Below are positions 1 to 7,756 of a DNA stretch of 19,296 bases, in pieces; the first letter of the stretch is position 1, and the number at the start of each line of letters is the position of its first letter. Below the pieces are notes generated by a model that worked only from the letters and a program-made list of their open reading frames with translations, was not told the origin of the DNA and ran no database searches. Both the position numbers and the translations under genes were made by a program. Origin of the DNA: Desulfobacteraceae bacterium UBA2771 (GTDB lineage Bacteria; Desulfobacterota; Desulfobacteria; Desulfobacterales; Desulfosarcinaceae); contig DEIP01000171.1 of NCBI GenBank assembly GCA_002352605.1, forward strand, positions 1-19,296, read 5' to 3'.

Positions 1-207
1 AACCTCGGGTTCCAATTCGGTTTCCTTGTGAACCCGGGTGGCGATGCGGGCCCTGTCCATGCAAATCTTTATCCCTTCTTCCGCAAATTCGCCGGACCGG
101 CTATGCTTGTACCAGGTCGTATGCTTTAACTTTTTCGTCCTGGCGGTACTCGGTTTGCCGAACCCGTCCTGGATCCTGACATTACTTGTGGCGACTCGAT
201 ATGGCAT
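1..207 (-). CDS. bssA: Glycyl radical enzyme large subunit (benzylsuccinate synthase alpha-like), N-terminal 69 codons only
   Basis: This open frame starts with ATG at 207 and runs without a stop off the left edge. A G-rich ribosome site (AAGGGGGG) sits about six bases upstream. The visible part ends with ICMDRARIATRVHKETE, which resembles the N-terminal 'C-ERAR-xx-T-xx-(Y/H)KETEGEP' region of glycyl radical enzymes; the glycyl loop and active-site Cys lie outside the window. By context it should be the catalytic subunit that adds a methyl-aromatic compound to fumarate in the cytoplasm: its activase ends 39 bases upstream and all benzylsuccinate beta-oxidation genes are nearby. It could equally be a methylnaphthalene-, cresol- or cymene-type synthase (NmsA, HbsA, etc.). 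The family is fairly secure; the substrate is unknown. No small gamma-subunit gene precedes it. Confidence 0.68.
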   Translation of the reverse strand, partial: MPYRVATSNVRIQDGFGKPSTARTKKLKHTTWYKHSRSGEFAEEGIKICMDRARIATRVHKETELEPEV

Positions 208-246
208 AGTGGACCCCCCTTGTTTTCAGGTTAATAGAGGCTTGCA

Positions 247-1188
247 TTACCCTCCAATGGTTACCGCAAACCCATGCTTTTCAAAAATGTCTGTAAAAGG
301 CCTGACCGCTCCTTTTTCCAATGAGGCCAAACCATTGTAATTGTACGGCATGTTCAAATTTTCATATTTTTTTTCCGCAAAATTGTGGAACGGAAGTAGA
401 TCGATGCTTACTATGCTTTCCTTAAGTTCCAGCGCAAATGGCAATATCTGCCTGAAACACTCGGCGGAGGCGTCCTCATCGTCCGGTGTAAAATTAAAAC
501 CGGGTATAATCGGTATACGAAGCGCCATCTTCGTGCCTCGTCCGGCCATTTTTACGGCATTTTCTTTTATCAGCCCGAGGGAAACGCCGGTTATCGATTC
601 AAGCTTGGCACCATCCATCGTTTTAATATCAAAGAGCAAGATATCAACGTAGTCCAAAACGCTATCGAGTATTTCCCACCTGATGCTCGCCGTGGTATCG
701 AGGCACGTGTGGATTCCGGACGCTTTAGCCTTTTTCAGCAGGTCGAGGGTAAATTCGGGGTGGTAAAGGGCCTCACCCCCGGAAACGGTCATCCCGCCGC
801 CTGAAGTTTCGTAAAAAAGCCTGTCACGAACCACTTCGGTCATAATCTCCTCGGTGGACAGGGCCATGCCTACTTGCTCGAGTGCACCGGCCGGACATGC
901 TTTAACACAGTCCATACATTTGACACATTTACCTCTGTCCATAACCGGGTATTCACCATCGGGGCCGACCGGCGAGATGGCGTTTTCGGGACAAACCTCC
1001 ACGCACTTTCCACAACGCAGGCATTTGTCGCGATGATAATAGATATCATACCCGGGGCTGATGGTCTCGGGATTGTGACACCAAGGACATTTGAAAAAAC
1101 ATCCTTTTAGGAAAACGGTCGTTCGCATCCCAGGACCATCGTTACCCGAAGCCCTCTGAATTCTTGTAACCAGCACAGGATCCTTCAT
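247..1188 (-). CDS. bssD: Glycyl radical enzyme activating enzyme (radical SAM, BssD-like)
   Basis: This 313-aa protein would generate the glycyl radical on its partner synthase by reductive cleavage of S-adenosylmethionine. The radical-SAM cluster motif is C30-x3-C34-x2-C37. It is followed by an inserted pair of ferredoxin-type [4Fe-4S] motifs: Cys 56/59/62/66 (CLRCGKCVEVCP) and Cys 88/91/94/98 (CVKCMDCVKACP). The SAM-contacting GGE is in VSGGEAL. This two-cluster insert is typical of the BssD, HpdA and glycerol-dehydratase activases and absent from the short PFL activase. Length is normal. Start is ATG 1188 with AGGAGGG immediately upstream. It lies 18 bases after the CoA-transferase gene and 39 bases before the glycyl radical enzyme, so it is almost certainly co-transcribed with both. 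Assignment to BssD rather than another glycyl radical activase rests on the neighbours. Confidence 0.88.
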   Translation of the reverse strand: MKDPVLVTRIQRASGNDGPGMRTTVFLKGCFFKCPWCHNPETISPGYDIYYHRDKCLRCGKCVEVCPENAISPVGPDGEYPVMDRGKCVKCMDCVKACPAGALEQVGMALSTEEIMTEVVRDRLFYETSGGGMTVSGGEALYHPEFTLDLLKKAKASGIHTCLDTTASIRWEILDSVLDYVDILLFDIKTMDGAKLESITGVSLGLIKENAVKMAGRGTKMALRIPIIPGFNFTPDDEDASAECFRQILPFALELKESIVSIDLLPFHNFAEKKYENLNMPYNYNGLASLEKGAVRPFTDIFEKHGFAVTIGG

Positions 1189-1206
1189 AACCCTCCTATT
1201 GCCCCC

Positions 1207-2430
1207 TCAATCAAAAATCTTTTTGGCTTTCATGGTTTCGAATTCGGCGTCACTATATTCGAGGAAATCCGTCAGCACATCTTGGGTGTGCTCTCCAAGA
1301 AGAGGGGCCGCCGTTTTCATCATCGCCGGGGTTTTTGAAAATTTCATGGGCACCCTATTATACAAAGTAAGTCCGACTTCCTTATGGTCAAGGTAGGCCC
1401 AAAAATCATGCTGCGCAAGCTGCGGGTCTTCGATCATGGCCCTTGCGTCCTGTACCATGCCGGCAGGAACGCCGGACCCCATCAACCGGTATTGAAGTTC
1501 GGTGCCATCCTGAATCATTGTCCATTCTTCAATTTTACGGTCCAGAAGATCCTGATTATCGAGTCTGCCCTGTGTGGTGCCGAACATATCCTCTTCGGCC
1601 CAGTCAGGATTCCCCATCGCCTTCTTTAGTGTACACCACTGGTTATCGGAAAAAACGGCGATCGAGATCCATTTTTTGTATCCTGAAACCTTGTATACAC
1701 CATGGGGTGCGGCATTTGGATCCCTGACGCCAAGCGGCTGTTGAATTCGCTTATTTACCGCATAATCCATTACGTCGAGGGGTTTTAAACAAATTGCCGC
1801 CTGGGCCTGGGGAACCTCCACCCGCTGCCCTTCACCTGTTTTGTCCCTGTGCAGAAGCGCAGCCATAATACCAAAAACGGTGTGGCTCGGCACCGCAATG
1901 TGATCGGTATAACTGGTTCCGGTGCCAAAAGGTTCACCATCGGGGTCGGCGGTTAAGTAGGTAAACCCGACCAGAGCATTCAAAGTTACACCAAAACCCG
2001 CTGAGTGACTTTGAGGACCATCATCGCCTTGAATACTCATCGTTACGTAAATAACATCTTTATTTATTTTTTTGACATCTTCATATCCGAGATTCCACTT
2101 TTCCATCTGCCCGGCTCTGAAATTGTTAATTACGATATCACTTTTTTTAATCAGCCGAACAACGACATCGCGGGCCTCAGGCATCGTCATATTCAAGGAA
2201 ATGCTGCGTTTGTTGGGATTGCGGTTTGCAAAATAACCGCTCCTTTCAATTCCCGGTTTCCCATCCTTGAAAGGATAGCCGTGTCTCAACACTTCAGGCT
2301 TGCTTCTGGATTCAATCTTGATTATGTCGGCACCCAACTGACCCAGTATGTTTGTTGCTATCGGGCCCGCGCCAACCCACGAAAAATCGCAAACGGTTAT
2401 ATCTTTTAGAGGCAAATCATTTTGCGCCAT
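1207..2430 (-). CDS. bbsF: Class III CoA transferase subunit, BbsF-like (succinyl-CoA:benzylsuccinate CoA transferase)
   Basis: This 407-aa CaiB/BaiF (family III) protein would, with the adjacent BbsE-like subunit, move CoA from succinyl-CoA to the benzylsuccinate-type product. It opens with the family's N-terminal fold (LKDITVCDFSWVGAGP, LGADIIKIE). It carries an aspartate, Asp176 in GTGTSYTDH, placed 22 residues before TGEGQ, where the catalytic Asp of formyl-CoA transferase lies. I chose ATG 2430 because a perfect AGGAGG (2439-2444) sits eight bases upstream; the in-frame GTG at 2439 overlaps that ribosome site. The start overlaps the 3' end of bbsE by 14 bases, suggesting translational coupling. 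The E/F names follow the order in Thauera and Aromatoleum, where bbsE precedes bbsF; they are less certain than the family. Confidence 0.85.
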   Translation of the reverse strand: MAQNDLPLKDITVCDFSWVGAGPIATNILGQLGADIIKIESRSKPEVLRHGYPFKDGKPGIERSGYFANRNPNKRSISLNMTMPEARDVVVRLIKKSDIVINNFRAGQMEKWNLGYEDVKKINKDVIYVTMSIQGDDGPQSHSAGFGVTLNALVGFTYLTADPDGEPFGTGTSYTDHIAVPSHTVFGIMAALLHRDKTGEGQRVEVPQAQAAICLKPLDVMDYAVNKRIQQPLGVRDPNAAPHGVYKVSGYKKWISIAVFSDNQWCTLKKAMGNPDWAEEDMFGTTQGRLDNQDLLDRKIEEWTMIQDGTELQYRLMGSGVPAGMVQDARAMIEDPQLAQHDFWAYLDHKEVGLTLYNRVPMKFSKTPAMMKTAAPLLGEHTQDVLTDFLEYSDAEFETMKAKKIFD

Positions 2431-3664
2431 ACACGGCACCTCCTTTCAGTAATCCTTCAATGTCGGACTCGGTATACCCAAGCTCCTCCAATAGTTCAAA
2501 AGAGTGCTGGCCTTTGGTGGGCGCCGGCGTTTTGATCTCTACGTCGAGGCCGCTCATCTCGAATCCATAGGCAGGAAAATACACATCCGCATCTATTGCG
2601 GGATGATGAATCGTCTTAAAGAAATCGCGATAGTTAAATTGGGCATTCTCAAAAATATCCTTGCCGTCGCTCACGGGAAAAACAACGCAGCGATTCTTCA
2701 TGCTCTCATCATACAGGTGTGCTTTTGTGCGTTTTGCCGAATATTCCTCGAATCGTTTTTTGAATTCGGAGCGCGCCTCATCGGTCTTCCTGTATTCGGG
2801 CTCAAACCATTTCTCGTTTCTCAGTTCATCGAGATTTTCGGCACCATCCCTCTCTATCCAGTTGAGAAAATTCTCCCACATCGCCCGTGTCCTGCCGAAC
2901 GCTGCGACCACACATACAAATCCGTCCTGACAACGATACACGCCAAGCCCGGCTTCATAGCCGACATTCCTGCGGTTAACCCCCTGAAGATCGTACCACT
3001 GAATTGCATTTTCCAGCGCCGTCGCCACACAGGCTTGCATCGATACGTCGATAAACTGTCCCTCGCCGGTATGCCGGGCATGATAAAGCGCAATCATGCT
3101 GCCCATGGCAGCATATGCCGCGCCCATCTGAAACGCCTGCTCACCGCACGCGCGAACCGGTTTTTCATTTTCGTTCCCTGCCAGAAACAGAAAACCGCCA
3201 AGGGCCATCAACGTAAGATCGGAAAATGGGTAATCTCTATACGGCCCCGTCTGCCCAAACGGGGTAATTGCGGCATAAACCAGTTTCGGATTGATTTTAG
3301 CCAATGTTTCATAGCCGAGGCCCAAGTCATCCATATGCCCGGGAGAGAAACTCTCTATAAGTACATCCGCAGTTTTACAAAGCTTTTTTAATATCTTCTT
3401 CCCTTCTCCATCCGACAGGTCAAGGGCCAGGCTCTTCTTGCCGATGTTGCAATAAAGAAATTCCATCCCTCCGTTTTCATCCACAAGATCTTTATAAAAC
3501 GGTCCTTTGTTTCTTAAGGGATCACCGGTGACTGGCTCAACATGAATAACATCGGCCCCGATATGGGCATATAACTTAGCGGTATATTCACCGACACCAC
3601 CGGTTAAGTCCAAAACGCGAATATCACTAAGCGTGTTATCATCGTCATCATTATTGTTGCGCAT
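2417..3664 (-). CDS. bbsE: Class III CoA transferase subunit, BbsE-like
   Basis: This 415-aa CaiB/BaiF-family protein is the likely partner of the neighbouring BbsF-like subunit in a heteromeric succinyl-CoA:benzylsuccinate CoA transferase. Family landmarks are IRVLDLTGGVGEYTAKLYAHIGAD near the N-terminus (split here: residues 15-38), YCNIGKKSLALDL (71-83), and HARHTGEGQFIDVSM. At the position where the partner has Asp176, this protein has Ala177 in GEQAFQM, so the usual acyl-accepting aspartate appears to be missing. It may therefore serve a structural or substrate-binding role. The N-terminus is unusually Asp/Asn-rich (RNNNDDDDN). Start is ATG 3664 with GAGGA six bases upstream. A 313-base spacer separates it from the DUF1329 gene upstream, so an own promoter or a processing site is possible. 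Confidence 0.83.
   Translation of the reverse strand: MRNNNDDDDNTLSDIRVLDLTGGVGEYTAKLYAHIGADVIHVEPVTGDPLRNKGPFYKDLVDENGGMEFLYCNIGKKSLALDLSDGEGKKILKKLCKTADVLIESFSPGHMDDLGLGYETLAKINPKLVYAAITPFGQTGPYRDYPFSDLTLMALGGFLFLAGNENEKPVRACGEQAFQMGAAYAAMGSMIALYHARHTGEGQFIDVSMQACVATALENAIQWYDLQGVNRRNVGYEAGLGVYRCQDGFVCVVAAFGRTRAMWENFLNWIERDGAENLDELRNEKWFEPEYRKTDEARSEFKKRFEEYSAKRTKAHLYDESMKNRCVVFPVSDGKDIFENAQFNYRDFFKTIHHPAIDADVYFPAYGFEMSGLDVEIKTPAPTKGQHSFELLEELGYTESDIEGLLKGGAVYGAK
2439..2444 (-). promoter_or_regulatory. Ribosome binding site deciding the bbsF start
   Basis: A perfect AGGAGG on the minus strand lies eight bases before ATG 2430 and inside the 3' end of bbsE. The alternative GTG start (2437-2439) overlaps the site, so ATG 2430 is preferred. 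Confidence 0.8.
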
Positions 3665-3977
3665 ATTGTCCTCGTGCCTGTTTTTTCGGGTTTGAAAAGG
3701 TCATCGTTGCCGGAGTATGCCCGCTGTGTTTATTCGTCCGTCATCGGCGTCATTTCCGGGACAACAAAATCGATTCCATGTTTCATCCGGCACGTGTTAC
3801 CATTCCAGGCCCCGACATTTGATGTTTTCGTAAGCAGTGACACGAATGCGGGCATCCATTAGTATCTGAATCTGATAATAATGGGTGCCCGCTCGTGTGT
3901 GGATGGCATGTTCGGTGACTTGCAGCGAGTTTACCAGGCTTGCATCGTTTGGCGCGAAGCCACCGCCACCCCGAGAC
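3665..3977. other. 313-bp spacer between DUF1329 gene and bbsE; no convincing gene
   Basis: This gap lies within the leftward gene series. Its main feature is the long hairpin at 3841-3897. On the minus strand a 41-codon frame (3730-3855) exists but has no ribosome site and begins inside the hairpin. No clear -35/-10 pair was found reading toward bbsE. Confidence 0.6.
3841..3897. repeat. Long imperfect inverted repeat (hairpin) downstream of DUF1329 gene
   Basis: The arms pair CACGA with TCGTG (outer 5 bp), then GCGGGCA with TGCCCGC (7 bp) after a 2-base AT bulge, then one G.T wobble, then CCATTA with TAATGG (6 bp). The loop is 17 bases and contains the direct repeat TCTGA. This makes about 19 paired positions. 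Neither side has a T-tract, so it is not a standard intrinsic terminator. It could be an mRNA-stabilising or processing structure, or an operator. Confidence 0.7.
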
Positions 3978-5345
3978 CTATTTTGCTCTCCTGAGCAAAC
4001 TACCCAGATTGAACAGACTGTCGGGAAGGGCCTCGTCATGGTCGACGGGACCAAAATTCATACCCGACCAATGTTTGTTCAGCATGTCTATCATGATATT
4101 CGAATACCAGTCATAGGTGCCTTTTTCCGGTCTCCAAAAATGCACCGGGTAATATTTTTTCCACAGCCGTCCTTTTTGATCGAAAATCGTTTTATAGCCC
4201 AAATGGAACAGCTCTTTGTCGATCCAGATTCTTTGCCGCGCGTAGGTATAGTTGCCCCCGACGAAAAGATCCACCACATAGAACGGTCTTTTTTCCCAGT
4301 ACAAATCGACCTTTGATCCTTTCCATTGAATCGGAAACGTCTTGGTCGGCAACAGTTGAATCTCTTCGCCGATATATTCGGCCCTGATGTCATAAACCTT
4401 ATTGGAGAGTTTGATCCAAAAACCGCGCCAGTCATCCCAGCTAAAGTCGCTACCGATCAATGGATCCTGGGTATTGCTGCCGGAAAGTCGCCTTATTCGG
4501 CGCATGGATGGAACATAGGTCACAAAATCATCAATTTTTTCGGGTGCCGTGAACCTTGTTTTAAGGCCTATGAATCCGGCTATGTCATAGGGACTCTTTA
4601 CGATCATAACTCCCTTTTCCCGGTAATTGACATCTTTGCCATGGATAGGCTCGTTTTCGGTCCTGCCCTGATAAAATTTCCATATCAGCCTGCAAACATG
4701 GGTTCGCTCAAGCTCATTATCCCTTCCGAAGAGGAAAAACGTCAGGGGATCGTCCTCCCAGTCATCATTTCCGGTCGCCCCGACATCGAGGTTGTGCATC
4801 AATTTCGGCGCAACCATGGGGTCCGTCAGGTCTACCTTGGGAAATGGATAGCCGGCCGTCCAGTTTTCCAGGTTGAATTCATCCGCTATGGTGCACTGCC
4901 CTTCGTATTGTTTGGTGTACTTCTGCCTGCCCGGGGGCGGATAGTAGTGGAAGGTGGGAACGATCGTCATTTTGCCGAACCCCGCAAAAGCGCCCGGTGC
5001 CAACATTTCGTAAAATTCCGGGGGCATCAACTTTTTTAAGCCGGGGTAGTCTTGATAATTTTCACTGGTGATCTCCAATCCCGGTTTGATCTCCGGAGCC
5101 GGATCGTTTGCCTTAACGTAGCTGGGAGCATCAAACCCCTGATAGGCCGCCCAATTCTTGCCGAGTTCCAGGGCTTTCGGATCACTCAACCTTTCGACGA
5201 ACTCCACCATCTCCCGGTTTCCCGAACTCCGGGCGAAGTCCTGCCATTCGGTTACCCATTCCGGCAGGTCTTCGGCCGAAGCGGCAAAGAATGGAATCAA
5301 GGATGTGACCAGGATAACAACAAAACCCATCTTCATCTTCTTCAT
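3978..5345 (-). CDS. DUF1329 family periplasmic protein (LolA/LolB-like fold)
   Basis: This 455-aa protein begins with a Sec signal peptide: basic MKKMKMG, a hydrophobic core to residue 20, and a likely signal peptidase I site after ASA at residue 24. It has no lipobox cysteine. The mature protein matches the DUF1329 family (PF07044), which is related to the LolA/LolB lipoprotein carriers and is regularly encoded beside DUF1302 outer-membrane proteins and RND/MMPL transporters. A periplasmic shuttle for a hydrophobic ligand is therefore a fair inference, with no direct proof. The ATG at 5345 overlaps the TGA stop of the RND gene by one base (TGATG), and GGAGG lies seven bases upstream within that gene, indicating coupled translation. 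Length is normal. It is the last gene of the envelope cassette. Confidence 0.87.
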   Translation of the reverse strand: MKKMKMGFVVILVTSLIPFFAASAEDLPEWVTEWQDFARSSGNREMVEFVERLSDPKALELGKNWAAYQGFDAPSYVKANDPAPEIKPGLEITSENYQDYPGLKKLMPPEFYEMLAPGAFAGFGKMTIVPTFHYYPPPGRQKYTKQYEGQCTIADEFNLENWTAGYPFPKVDLTDPMVAPKLMHNLDVGATGNDDWEDDPLTFFLFGRDNELERTHVCRLIWKFYQGRTENEPIHGKDVNYREKGVMIVKSPYDIAGFIGLKTRFTAPEKIDDFVTYVPSMRRIRRLSGSNTQDPLIGSDFSWDDWRGFWIKLSNKVYDIRAEYIGEEIQLLPTKTFPIQWKGSKVDLYWEKRPFYVVDLFVGGNYTYARQRIWIDKELFHLGYKTIFDQKGRLWKKYYPVHFWRPEKGTYDWYSNIMIDMLNKHWSGMNFGPVDHDEALPDSLFNLGSLLRRAK

Positions 5346-7738
5346 CAGTTTTCCTCCTTTGTGTTAAAGGCTTTTGAAATTAATTTTCGTGCACTTTCCC
5401 GTTTTAAAAATTTCGGCTTAAGGACCACGACAATGGCGGGCAGCAAATAGATCGCCCCGAGCGCATTCACAAACATCAGCAACGCCAAGAGAAGACCCAT
5501 TTCAGCCTGAAACCGTATGGCGCTCATGAAATACCAGAGCATCAGGGGAAAGCACAGGGTCAAGGCCGTGAACAGGACCCCGTTCCCGGCGGTCGACAGC
5601 GCGGTATAGATGCCTTGATTCAGATCCTGCCCATTATCGACATCTTCCTTGATTCTCATTAAAAGATATATTCCGTAGTCTATTCCTATTCCGACGCCGA
5701 CACCCGCCACCGGCAGCGTGTTGACATCCATGCCGATTCCCTTAAAAGCCATGAACGCGTAAGAGACCAATAGCGCAATGACCAGTGGAATAATAAGCAC
5801 GATGCCCGCAACAATGGAATGGAACGAAATGGAGGCGAAAACCAGGATGCTTAAAATCGCCAGTGGAATAACGATGTTATGCGTGGTTTCGATCTCCTCG
5901 TTAATGGCGGCCAGTATACCGCCCGTACCGCCGGCGAGTTGAAAGGCCACACCCTCTATCGCGTTATCGGTGCGAAAATTCTTGCAGAACGTCAAAACCT
6001 TGTCGAGGGTGTCGCTGGTATGATTTTTCAGAAAGATGACAATATTGCCGTGCTCGTATTCTCCATCGCTGTAGCGATCAAAATCGAAGGGATCCGCCGT
6101 GCTGCGATACATGTAAAACAACTGGCCGATACCTTCGATGGTCTCGGGGATCTTCTTCCACTTCGGATCCCCCTCGTGCAATTCCATACTCAGCTTTTCG
6201 CAAACAGGCACAAGGGACTGCACGCCCGCGACGATTTCAGGCAATTCCGCTTTTAGCTCCTCCTCGAATTTTTTAATCATACGGAGGACCTTCGGCTCTT
6301 CCATGGTGAACTCCGGCCCCTCGATGACGATACTCAGCATATCGGTTCCGGCGCCGCTGAATGCCCTGTTGATGGACATACAATCTTGATTATAAACCGA
6401 ATCGGGCCAAAGCACGGCAGACCCGGGATAGACGTCGCCCACCTTCATTTTCGTGCTCATCACTCCGGAAATGATCAAAATCAAACACCAGATCCCTAAA
6501 ATCAACCATTTCGTATTGGTCGTTAACCAGGTCGCGAGCGGGCGATGGATATGGGTATTGAAAAAGTTGGTGGCAAAGCTCGTCCGTAATGATTTTCCTC
6601 CCTCACTGAGCTTTCTGGGTCCCGGCAGATAAATGGATATAAGCGGTCCAAATATTGAAACCAGAATAAAGATGGCAATCACCCAGAATGCACACATATA
6701 GGAAAGTTTTTGGATCGCGGGTATTTTGACGAATATTAGAATCAAGAAACCGGCGGCATCGGTGACAATGGCGGCCAAAGAGGGTAGAATCAGACCGTGC
6801 ATGGTGCGGTCGGCGGCAGTCACCAGGCTTTCATGTTCGTAATATTCATCCAAAAAACGCCGGGTCAGCTGTACCGAGTGGCTCAATGCCCGGGTGCCGA
6901 TCAGAAACGGCAATACGATCATCAGGGGGCTCAGGTTGATACCCAGCATCGCGATGAAACCAAAGCCCCATATGGTGCTGGTTGCGCCGATAAGCATGGG
7001 AATGACCAGGCCATGGAGCCGTTTCCCGAAAAGGCAAACGAGAATGGCAAAACAAAAAACCACGGTAATCCAAAATATCGTCTTCATGGCCGGCATATAT
7101 TGATAGATCCATCCGTAGAGCACCGGCAGGCCCGCCATGTAGATACGGGTGTTTTCATCCTCCATTCTTTGCTTCATATCCAGCAGGTAATCGAAAAAAA
7201 GGCCGTAATCGGTTTCCGGTCTCAGCTCTGCAAATATCAAGGCGGCCTTGCTGTCTTCGGAAACCAACACCCCGTTTATCAATTCATTCGTCAAAACGTT
7301 ATTTTTAAGCTCGCTGATCGCCAACTCATCTTCGGGAATGTCCGGCCACATCAAGGCGCTGACATCGAGACCGCCCGGAAGCCCCTTGACCACCTTTATC
7401 TTCCTCTGAGCAATGGAAACGAGTGATGCCCGCCACACATCATCGGGCCGATGGTACAGCTCTTCATTGATGGCCCTGATTTTACCGAGGGTCTCCTTGT
7501 TGAAAATGTCCCCCTGCTTGACTTCGAGCGCCAGTACGAAGGAATTGCCGCCCCCGAATGTTTTCACAAACTTGTTGGCAAGTTTCACATACGGGTGATT
7601 GGGAGGCGCCAGTTCATTCAAACGAACGACATAGCTCAAGTTGGTGACAATACCGTAGACGAAAATAAGCGTAATCGCTATTATCGTTCCGATAACGATG
7701 AGGCGATACCGTAATAGAATATTAATCAATTTTTCCAT
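5345..7738 (-). CDS. RND superfamily transporter, HAE3/MMPL type
   Basis: This 797-aa inner-membrane protein has the duplicated RND plan: one N-terminal membrane helix (about 11-31), a large periplasmic loop, five helices (about 218-371), another single helix (411-427), a second periplasmic loop, and five C-terminal helices (about 622-772). The proton-relay motif in the C-terminal half is GVGIGIDYG with Asp687-Tyr688. The matching N-terminal helix reads RALSHSVQL (283-291) and has no Asp. Relatives (COG1033, patched/MmpL-like) move lipids and other hydrophobic molecules. With DUF1302, Ycf48-like and DUF1329 proteins it forms a recurring envelope cassette. The direction of transport is unknown: substrate uptake, product export or solvent defence are all possible. 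Start is ATG 7738, 18 bases after the preceding gene; its stop overlaps the next start. Confidence 0.9.
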   Translation of the reverse strand: MEKLINILLRYRLIVIGTIIAITLIFVYGIVTNLSYVVRLNELAPPNHPYVKLANKFVKTFGGGNSFVLALEVKQGDIFNKETLGKIRAINEELYHRPDDVWRASLVSIAQRKIKVVKGLPGGLDVSALMWPDIPEDELAISELKNNVLTNELINGVLVSEDSKAALIFAELRPETDYGLFFDYLLDMKQRMEDENTRIYMAGLPVLYGWIYQYMPAMKTIFWITVVFCFAILVCLFGKRLHGLVIPMLIGATSTIWGFGFIAMLGINLSPLMIVLPFLIGTRALSHSVQLTRRFLDEYYEHESLVTAADRTMHGLILPSLAAIVTDAAGFLILIFVKIPAIQKLSYMCAFWVIAIFILVSIFGPLISIYLPGPRKLSEGGKSLRTSFATNFFNTHIHRPLATWLTTNTKWLILGIWCLILIISGVMSTKMKVGDVYPGSAVLWPDSVYNQDCMSINRAFSGAGTDMLSIVIEGPEFTMEEPKVLRMIKKFEEELKAELPEIVAGVQSLVPVCEKLSMELHEGDPKWKKIPETIEGIGQLFYMYRSTADPFDFDRYSDGEYEHGNIVIFLKNHTSDTLDKVLTFCKNFRTDNAIEGVAFQLAGGTGGILAAINEEIETTHNIVIPLAILSILVFASISFHSIVAGIVLIIPLVIALLVSYAFMAFKGIGMDVNTLPVAGVGVGIGIDYGIYLLMRIKEDVDNGQDLNQGIYTALSTAGNGVLFTALTLCFPLMLWYFMSAIRFQAEMGLLLALLMFVNALGAIYLLPAIVVVLKPKFLKRESARKLISKAFNTKEEN

Positions 7739-7756
7739 AGCAATGTTTCATCCTAA

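Noticed and set aside
2504..3391. A 295-codon open frame on the plus strand opposite bbsE
   Set aside because: It lies antisense within a clear CoA-transferase gene, has no family resemblance and no ribosome site; it is a shadow frame.
3730..3855. A 41-codon minus-strand frame in the spacer before bbsE, ending PEMTPMTDE
   Set aside because: It begins inside the hairpin, has no Shine-Dalgarno sequence, and no recognisable similarity.
4326..5039. A 237-codon plus-strand frame opposite the DUF1329 gene
   Set aside because: Antisense shadow of a well-supported secreted protein gene; no motif or start signal.
6797..7426. A 209-codon plus-strand frame opposite the RND gene
   Set aside because: Antisense shadow; its His/Gln-rich composition reflects the complement of membrane-helix codons.
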